Source of the DNA: Ursus arctos | Lineage: Eukaryota > Chordata > Mammalia > Carnivora > Ursidae | Assembly (NCBI RefSeq): GCF_023065955.2 | Contig: NW_026623100.1 | Coordinates: 10,703,001 to 10,767,000 of the forward strand | DNA: 64,000 nucleotides | Direction of reading: 5' to 3' | In this document: piece by piece, positions 57,450 to 64,000 of the stretch | How the letters are laid out: the number at the start of each line of letters is the position of its first letter | Numbering within the stretch: the stretch's first letter is position 1 | Notes under the pieces: model-generated | The model's input: only the letters and a program-made list of their open reading frames with translations | What the model was told of the DNA's origin: nothing | The model's database searches: none | Program-made: the position numbers and the translations under genes

Positions 57450-58210
57450 CACCTAAGATTCTTCAAGCTCTAAATATATTCACATAAAATCATGGCGTAA
57501 AGTTTTTGCCATATTGAATTTCTTAAAAAAAAAAAAAAGAAAGAAAAGAGAACTCTTTAATATCTGAGGTATTATAAATAAGGACTTAATTTTAAAACAG
57601 AACCTGAAGAGAGGCTAGAATGTAGACCTAAATTCTGCCAGGTAGGCCAGTCACCTTTCGTATTTATATATTAAAGTTGGCAGATTTAGCCCTTGGGCTT
57701 GGTGTGGTAGTATTTTATGTTCAGCTTCGTTGGCTACCATCCGTTTCCTAAAACCTTTTCCTAATCTAATTTTTCCAGGTTGGAAAGCTGCTTAAGCGTG
57801 TGCTATGCTCAGAGGTTGTGTGGAAATCTATGCTTGACGTATTCTTAACTCTGAAAGGATATTATTCATGGTTGACGTATTAGAGGAGGACTAAATTGAG
57901 AACACTGGATTATTACAGAACATTAGCTAACTGAATTTTTTGTGATGCTTTCGGAAGACTGCCAGCCAGGCTTTGGGGATATGAGTAATTGTCCAGTTCT
58001 AGGCTCCATTGTTTAATGAAGTACATGGATAAGTGCATTGCACGTTTAAACCAGTAGTGGACAAGAATAGCATTAAAAAAAAAAAAGCTATCAGATCAGT
58101 CTTATTTAATAGACTATAAATGGACAGAAATCTGAAATAGAATGCTAGTCAATGGAATCTGGCAGGTAGAACTATGTAAACGTTTTTGGTATATTTTCTT
58201 TCATTTTTCT
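57450..58210. other. Intron-like unique sequence
   Basis: No repeat or exon was recognised apart from an A-run near 57524-57550. Confidence 0.4.
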
Positions 58211-58213
58211 GGA

Positions 58214-58655
58214 CTGGCAGTTCTCACAGTGTGGTTCAAGGACATGAGGATTCCTGGGACCTTTTCAGGAGGTTCATGAAGTCAAGACTATTTTTGTAAA
58301 AAGACTGATAAGTTATTTGGTTATTGCCTTTTTCATTCTCAAAGAAATAGCAGAAGCAGCTATGAGCGTTCAGCTGTATTTTGTTAAGGCAGACATTAGA
58401 GGGATTTGAGCAAACATCACTCTACTAAATTTTTACTTTAGAAAATAGTTATTTTTTGTAAAATATATTATTTATGTTGACATGTAAAGGGTTAGTTTTT
58501 AAAATTTTACATATTTTACATGTTAATTGGTTTTAATTTCTAATATGGTAAATATTGATAGCTCTAATTCACAGAAACAAAAGGTCTTTGGGGTCCTCTA
58601 ATTTTGAAGAGTGTGAAGGAGTTCTGAGACCGAAAAGCTTGAGAGCTACTATACT
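58214..58655. mobile_element. hAT-type DNA transposon, non-autonomous
   Basis: The left end 'ggcagttctcacagtgtggttcaaggac' and right end 'gggtcctctaattttgaagagtgtgaaggagttctgagaccgaaaagcttgagagctac' are the decayed inverted termini (CAGTGGTTCTCAAA... style) of a hAT element about 440 bp long. The middle is AT-rich with no frame. Family name not certain. Confidence 0.6.
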
Positions 58656-58659
58656 AAAT

Positions 58660-59555
58660 ATAAATGTAATTGGTATCATATTGGGCACGTTGTATAACCT
58701 ATGTTTTTGCTTAATATATCACAGATGTTTCCCATGTCATGGTTTTTAGCGGGTCCAAAACATTCTATTATATAATTACCATCATTAGCTTAACCATATA
58801 AATAATGCTATGTCAAGTTTATCAGTTTCTTACAATGATTTCTTTTCTTTTAATTTAAGAATATTTGCAGTTCACTGGCATAGCTACTAATTACCTAGCA
58901 TTCTACAACACATTGACGTTTAGGGGGAAAAAATCTAAAATATGATTCTTGCTGTAAAGAGTTAACAACAGATTTGAGACTGCTTATCATTAGAAAGGCC
59001 TGCTTGCAAGGCTGGACCTCTCTGCTCACATCTGGGAACTTGGCTGGTAAACACTGGTATAAAACTTACCCTACATGATAAGAGTGGCTTATTGTGCCTA
59101 AATTATTTGTGCAAACAATTTGGTTTGTGCTGAACATCTGCTTTCCTGCTTAGAGCCTGGAATTTTGGTATGCGCTAGGCAGAGCTTGCCTACATGACTA
59201 GCCTCCAATAACAGCCTTGGGCACTGAGTCTCTAGTGAGCTTTACTGGTAGATGACACTTCACATGTGTTGTCAGAATTCATTGCTGGAGGAATTAAGTG
59301 TGTCCTGTATTACTCCACTGGCAGAAGACCTGGGTGCTTGTACCTGGTTTCCTTCAGACTTCCACCCCTGTGCCTTTTCCCTTTGCTTATATGACCGTAT
59401 GCTGAGTACTGTGAGTCCTTCTACTGAGTCGGTGAACCAGGGTGTGGTCTTGGGAATTCCTGACATATTTATCATCATGGAACTCACAGTTTAGTAGGGA
59501 AAAGGAGATATGTATGTAAATATAGTACAGTGTAATAGATTTAAAATAGGAGTGC
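58660..59555. other. Intron-like sequence
   Basis: 58670-58860 resembles old L1 3'UTR ('ggtatcatattgggcacgttgtataacctatgtttttgcttaatatatcacagatgtttcccatg'). The rest is unassigned, with no exon signals. Confidence 0.35.
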
Positions 59556-59573
59556 AATTAAGATAAAGAGGAG

Positions 59574-59705
59574 TTATAGTCAGTTAAGCCTCTGACTTTT
59601 GATTTCAGCTCAGGTCATGATCTCAGGGTTGTGAGATCAAGCCCCACATCGTTCCATGCTCAGTGGGGAGTCTGCTTCTCTCCCTCTCCCTCTGCCCCTC
59701 CCCTG

Positions 59706-59740
<35 letters not shown>

Positions 59741-59752
59741 ATCGTTAGAAAA
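59574..59752 (+). mobile_element. Can-SINE, sense, head decayed
   Basis: 'agtcagttaagcctctgacttttgatttcagctcaggtcatgatctcagggttgtgag', 'gctcagtggggagtctgcttctc', CT-rich stretch ending in (TC)n. AAGATAAAGAGGA occurs at 59560-59572 and 59753-59765 and marks the target duplication. The usual first 15-20 bases of the head are missing. Confidence 0.9.
59709..59738. repeat. (TC)n microsatellite
   Basis: TC tract expanded from the CT-rich part of the SINE. Confidence 0.9.
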
Positions 59753-59765
59753 AAGATAAAGAGGA

Positions 59766-60050
59766 ACTAAACAGAGGATAGAGGTCAGAGAAAGCTTCAT
59801 AGCGAAGACGACCAAAGAGTATTTTGAAGGATAAGTGGAATTTCATCGAATGAAGGAAGAAAAGGGTAGGTCTGATAAGCAGACAGCATGCATGAGAAGG
59901 GTAAAACTCAGAGTGGGTTTGGAGAGACCCAAGCAGTTTGATAATGTTGAAGCAAGAAATAATCCTAAATGACATTACAGATAATGTTAGAGAATTCAGC
60001 AGGGAGTCACTTAAGGGTTTCCAGTTCGGAAGGGAAGCCATGTCACCATC
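59766..60050 (-). mobile_element. L2 fragment, antisense
   Basis: 'gaggtcagagaaagcttcatagcgaagacg', 'attttgaaggataagtggaatttc', 'gcatgagaagggtaaaactcagagtgg' fit the reversed L2 3' region. Divergent. Confidence 0.5.
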
Positions 60051-60800
60051 CAGAGAATAGCTGGAGGGAAATACCAGAAGGTTGGAGAAGAGTTATGTTC
60101 TAATCCAGGTGAAGGATAAAATGAGGGTTTACAGTGGCTTCTGTGTGAAGACGTGAGGATAGATGAGCACCACGGTAGGCAAATGGGGTGAAATTTCAGA
60201 GTGTACGAAAAACTTCAGAGAGGGCCTAAGGAGTTTTTGAGAAGTGTGCTTATCCTGTAAATGAGAACTTCAGGGCATGTGTTTTGTAGCAACTGCAGCC
60301 TCTGATACCTGTATGAGTAGGGCCATCCTCTCTGTGTGCCCTTCGGGCATTAGATGAAAGAGATGGAGAGTTGGATTAACTGTAGATGGGCTGTTACTCT
60401 AATAGGCTGCTTTGTTAGAGTGGAGTAAATCATGAGAGATGCTTGTTGAATTCCCTGATCCTCTCTACCCTTCTGCAGCGTGGTTCCAGTACAAACCCCA
60501 AATGTTGAGGTTTGCCTTAGGTAGTGTGGGAAGGGGTGAACTGGATGGAATTGGCCGTTTCCCTAAACTCAGTCTAAAAGCCCTCATTTTACCAGGAAAA
60601 ATAATGTTTTACCATTTTATTATGATATGATTATCATATGATATATTATTATTTTTATCATTATTATTTTATCATTGTTTATCATTGGGTCCAGTGGACA
60701 ACCATTATTTATTTTTATTGTAAGTTATTTTACAAATAATAGAGAAATAAGAATAAAGGGGTAGTGAAAAACAACTTTATTGTAAGTTTTAATAATTTAA
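60051..60800. other. Intron-like sequence with AT-rich segment
   Basis: No exon. 60600-60780 is very AT-rich and holds imperfect palindromes such as ATATGAT-T-ATCATAT. It may be part of the decayed element whose coding block follows. Confidence 0.4.
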
Positions 60801-60804
60801 ATTT

Positions 60805-60935
60805 AGCAAAGCCAAATTTTTATTGCACATTCTTCTTGTTTGGTAGGTATACAAACTGAAATGGGTAATGTCCTTTGAACACAACTAGCTGCTCATCAAC
60901 TCTCATGCATGAATCTGGAACACACCCTTCTTGTA
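60805..60935 (-). pseudogene. piggyBac-family transposase fossil
   Basis: The minus strand, read down from about 60930, gives MRVDEQLVVFKGHYPFQF followed by VYLPNK and, after a stop, a KFGF-like stretch. PiggyBac transposases carry a conserved block with the pattern (T/V)(I/V)DEQL--F+G+-PF---Y(I/L)PNK--K-(G)IK, and the match is residue by residue with correct spacing. The D of DEQL (codon 60895-60897) corresponds to a conserved position near the catalytic core. The frame has a stop within the block and shifts upstream, so it is inactive. Sequence at about 60940-61390 may hold more of the element. Mammalian Looper/PGBD-type elements are the likely source (inference). Confidence 0.6.
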
Positions 60936-60939
60936 AATT

Positions 60940-61425
60940 CTAATACTTGATTTTAAATACATTTAATAGGTTCTAACTCATCATTACTTCTAGTTCTTCA
61001 GCACTTTAATCATCAAAACACAAAACTCTTGGAAACTTTGGTAGCTGATAATTTTGTTAAAGAGAAGATGCTGTCTTATTTGCTTCTTAATTGCAAAACA
61101 TTTTCGTTATTAAATTGATAACAGAATGATGAACCCAGTGAAGTCTTTTTATTTCTACATCATGTCTTTTAAATCACTTTTGTATGCGAATTAGCCTTTA
61201 CCATCTGTTTACTTAGGAACCAATCCCGTAAATGTTGTTGCACACATATGTGCTAGACAAGAGAATACCATTCTCCCTCATTTTAGCAAAACAGGATGTT
61301 CTCGCTTTTTATGGCAGATATTTTGAGGATATCCGTCCAGTTGTATGACCAACTGAATGAAAATGCTGTATTTCCTTTTTGTCCTTAGAAATTATTGTTC
61401 ATCCTTTTTTTTTGTTTGTTTTGCT
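60940..61425. other. AT-rich sequence, possibly the rest of the piggyBac-like element
   Basis: No frame longer than about 30 codons was read with confidence on the minus strand. Phrases such as FTGLVPK hint at the region before the catalytic block, but I cannot support an alignment. Confidence 0.3.
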
Positions 61426-61429
61426 TTTT

Positions 61430-62135
61430 AAAAAATATTTAAAATAACTATAGAATTATAGGAAGCTGCAGATGGTACAGAGGGATACAATGTAACCTTC
61501 ACCCATTCCTCTCTAATGGTTACTTCTTATGATAAGTTATATATGTGTAATGTACAATGCCAAAGTCGGGAAATTGACATTGGTACCATGGGTGTGTATA
61601 GTGTATAATTCTCTGCCATATTATCGCTTGTACAGATTCTCGTAACTACCACCACCGTCACCAAGGTAGAGAACAATTTTATCACCATAAAGATCACCCC
61701 TGCTTCTCCCCACCTCCCTGACTCCTGGCAACCACTAATCTGTTATTCCTTACCATAACTTTGTCATGCTGAAAATTTATACAAATGGAATCATAGAGTA
61801 TGCAACCTTGTACAGTTGACGTTTTTCACTCAGCATAATTGAAGTCCACCCAAGTTGTCGGGTGCTTGAGTAGTTCTTTTTTTATTTTCATTTTTTAAAA
61901 AGATTTTATTTATTTGAGAGAGAGAAAGAGAGAGAGAATACACAATCAGGGAGAGGGGTAAAAGGAGAAGCAGACTCCCTGATCAGTGGGGAGCCCAATG
62001 CCGGGCTCGATTCCAGGACCTGGGGATAACAACCTGAGCTGAAGGCAGACGCTTAACTGACTGAGCACCCAGGTGCCCCGTGTTCCTTTTTATTTCTGAG
62101 TGAGATTCCATGGCATGGAATAAAGAGCATATAAT
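61430..62135 (-). mobile_element. L1M 3'UTR, antisense, split by SINE
   Basis: 'ctataggaagctgcagatggtacagagg', 'cctgactcctggcaaccactaatctgttattcc', 'tttatacaaatggaatcatagagtatgcaacc', 'ttcactcagcataattgaagtccacccaagttgtcg' and, past the SINE, 'tttatttctgagtgagattccatgg' are in the order of a reversed old L1 3' region. Confidence 0.7.
61880..62079 (-). mobile_element. Can-SINE, antisense, inserted in L1M
   Basis: 'aaaaagattttatttatttgagagagagaaag', 'gcagactccctgatcagtggggagccc', 'ggctcgattccaggacc', 'actgactgagcacccaggtgcccc'. Full length. Confidence 0.93.
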
Positions 62136-62151
62136 TGGATTATGTATTTTT

Positions 62152-62344
62152 TTTTAAGATTTTATTTTTATTTTTGAGAAAAAGAATGGGGATGGACGGG
62201 CAGAGGGAGAGGTAGAGAGAGTCACAGCAGACTCCCTGCTGAGCACAGAGCCCTTTGTGGGACTCACTCCCACAACCCTGAGATCAGGACCTGAGCTGAA
62301 ACCAAGAGTCGGGCGCTCAACCAACTGCACCACCCAGGCACCCC
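62152..62344 (-). mobile_element. Can-SINE, antisense, with 16-bp TSD
   Basis: 'ttttaagattttatttttatttttgag', 'gcagactccctgctgagcacagagccc', 'ccctgagatcaggacctgagctgaaaccaagagtcggg', 'caactgcaccacccaggcacccc'. TGGATTATGTATTTTT lies exactly on both sides (62136-62151 and 62345-62360). Confidence 0.95.
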
Positions 62345-62360
62345 TGGATTATGTATTTTT

Positions 62361-63900
62361 AATCCACTCTATCAATCTCTCTTTTAATTGGTATTTTTAG
62401 ACTATTAACATTTAATGTGATTAGTGATGTTAGGCTTTATAAAGTCTTGTCATTTTATTTTTAGTCACTATTCCCTCTTCTTCTGTTGCTTCCCTGTTTA
62501 TTTTCCTAACTTCTCAAGGGTTGCTTGAATGTTTAAAAAATTGCATTATTATTTATCTGTAGTGTTTTGAGTGTATCCCTTTGTATAGATATTTTAGTGG
62601 TTGCTCTAGGTGTTATGCGTATATAACTTATTGCGATCTGCTGCTATTGGCATTTTATCAGTTTGAGTGAAATGTAGAAACTTACTGCCTTTAAAGCCCC
62701 TTTACCCTCCACAGTTTATAATTGTTTTAAAATATGTTCTCTACATCGAGAACGTACATAGACAATGTTATACTTTTTGCTTTAACCACCAAACGTGATT
62801 TGGCAACCTTGAAAAGAGCAGCTATGTCTGTTGTGTTTACCCTGTTTTTGCTCTTCTGGTTCTTTCTTCCTTCCTGATGTTCCAAGATTACTTCTTTTAT
62901 CCTTTCCATTTCAAGAACTTCCTTTAGCCATTTTTTTAGGGTGCGTTTGCTGATGAACATTTCCACTGGTTTTCCTTTGTCTGAGAATGTCTTGATTTGA
63001 GGGTTTTGCCAGATGCGGAATTTTTTTTTTCTTTTTTCTGTACTTGAAAAATGTCATGCCACTTCTTTCTGGCTGCCATGATTTCTGAGGAGAAATCTGC
63101 AGTTATTCAAATTATTATTTTTTTTTTCCAGTAGATAATGTGTCATGTCTCTGGCTGCTGTCAAGATTTTTTCTTTGTCTCTAGTTTTCTGAAGTTCATT
63201 CATGGTATTTCTTGATATAGGTTTCTTTGAGCTTATCTTTTTTGTTATTTTCTCAGCTTCTGACATCTTTATGTGTGTTGACATCTTTTGCCAAATTTGG
63301 GAAATTCTAGCAGTTATTTTTTCTAATATTTTTCCCATCCCATTCTCTTTGATTTTTTCCTTCTGGGACGCTGTTGACAGGAATGTTAGATCTTAGATCT
63401 TTTGTTATAGTTTCAAACGTCCCTGAGACTGTTAAAAATTTTTTTTCTGGCCTGTTTTCTCTTTGTTGTTCAGATTGGGCAATTTTGGTTGTCTTTCTCA
63501 AGATTCACTGACACTTTCTTCTTTCTTCTTCATTCTGCTCTTCAGTCCATACATTAAATTTTTTAAATTTCAGTTACGGTATTTTCTGTTTTAAAATTTT
63601 CATTTGTTTCTATAACTCTGTCTTCTATTTCTTTGCATAGGGTTTCTTTCTTTTTCTTCATTTTTTTAAAATTTGCCTGTTGAAACATTTTTACAATGAT
63701 CGCTTTAAAATCTTTATCAGATAATTCCAGCATCTGTGTCATCTTGGTATTGGCATGTACTGATTGTCTTTTCTCTTTCAGGTTGAGATTTTCCTGATTC
63801 TTAGTATGATGGGTGATTTTTCAGCTATCCAGGCCAGGGCATTTTGGCTATTATGTTATGAGACTCTGGGTCTTGTTTAACTTGTCTGTCTTAGCTGGCC
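62361..63900 (-). mobile_element. L1M/HAL1 5' half, antisense
   Basis: Content parallels the long L1M at 38560-40140: 'attaacatttaatgtgattagtgatgttagg', 'tattttagtggttgctctaggtgttatgcg', 'ctttctggctgccatgatttctgaggagaaatctgcag', 'aatttttcccatcccattctctttgattttttccttctgggacgctg'. Minus-strand frames at 63054-63338 and 63307-63501 are Lys/Glu/Ile-rich, consistent with decayed L1 ORF1 coiled-coil sequence (inference). Confidence 0.65.
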
Positions 63901-63904
63901 TTTT

Positions 63905-63905
63905 C

Positions 63906-63960
<55 letters not shown>

Positions 63961-63963
63961 CTT
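63905..63963. repeat. (TTTC)n microsatellite
   Basis: About 14 units at the tail of the SINE, the same arrangement as at 45383-45438. Confidence 0.92.
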
Positions 63964-64000
63964 TCGATTTTATTTGAGAGAGAGACAGAACATGATCAGG
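63905..64000 (-). mobile_element. Can-SINE, antisense, cut by the window end
   Basis: A (TTTC)n tract (63905-63963) is followed by 'gattttatttgagagagagacagaacatgatcagg', the tail end of a reverse-oriented Can-SINE. The tRNA-like head lies beyond the window. Confidence 0.85.

Noticed and set aside
63054..63501. Lys/Glu-rich minus-strand frames that resemble a coiled-coil protein
   Set aside because: They lie in an antisense L1M/HAL1 block and are best explained as decayed ORF1 sequence, not a host gene.
1..64000. CRISPR array, operon, prophage or other prokaryotic-type system
   Set aside because: The repeat content, microsatellites, CpG island and splice-like signals are all those of a mammalian genome. 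No regularly spaced direct repeats or compact gene clusters occur.

Overview
The window looks like ordinary chromosomal DNA of a caniform carnivore, most likely a bear or giant-panda-like species. The main evidence is about 21 tRNA-Lys-derived Can-SINEs. Three of them (near 30.5, 46.1 and 49.4 kb) share a young variant, with a 'gacagccagcgagagaggg' block and a tail reading 'cttaaccgctgtgccaccc', that I associate from memory with ursids. L1 3' ends are also of carnivore type. There is no bacterial-style gene organisation, no tRNA or rRNA gene, and no CRISPR array. No complete protein-coding gene can be read.

Layout. 1-26.4 kb is mostly unique, apparently intergenic sequence. It carries an antisense LTR (about 2.2-2.74 kb), a 5'-truncated sense L1 with a 10-bp target-site duplication (2914-5714), old MIR, L2 and L1M pieces, a MER5A-like element, four Can-SINEs and a CTCF-like motif (22.1 kb). 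26.4-27.65 kb is a strong CpG island with a CCAAT box, several GC boxes, a TATA-like box and at least two good splice donors. This is almost certainly the promoter and first exon of a gene transcribed on the + strand. 27.65-64 kb is then probably the first intron or introns of that gene, with two candidate downstream exons (31526-31671 and 50149-50253).

The intronic half is heavily repeat-laden. A long antisense L1M copy covers about 35.2-41.0 kb, followed by L1M 3'UTR sequence to 43.6 kb. A young sense L1 3' end lies at 48467-49285 with a perfect target-site duplication. Further antisense L1/HAL1-like blocks lie at 55-57 kb and 61.4-63.9 kb, with a hAT-type element at 58.2 kb. Most SINEs in this half are antisense to the inferred gene.

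The most unexpected signal is a short minus-strand stretch near 60.8-60.93 kb. It translates to a recognisable piggyBac-family transposase block, interrupted by a stop, so it is a fossil. Other points for a second look are a perfect 47-bp tandem duplication, microsatellites born inside L1, a 13-bp-arm hairpin, a 16-bp perfect palindrome, and L1 segments in the wrong order. I found nothing that amounts to a previously undescribed functional system. The gene behind the CpG island could not be named from sequence alone.
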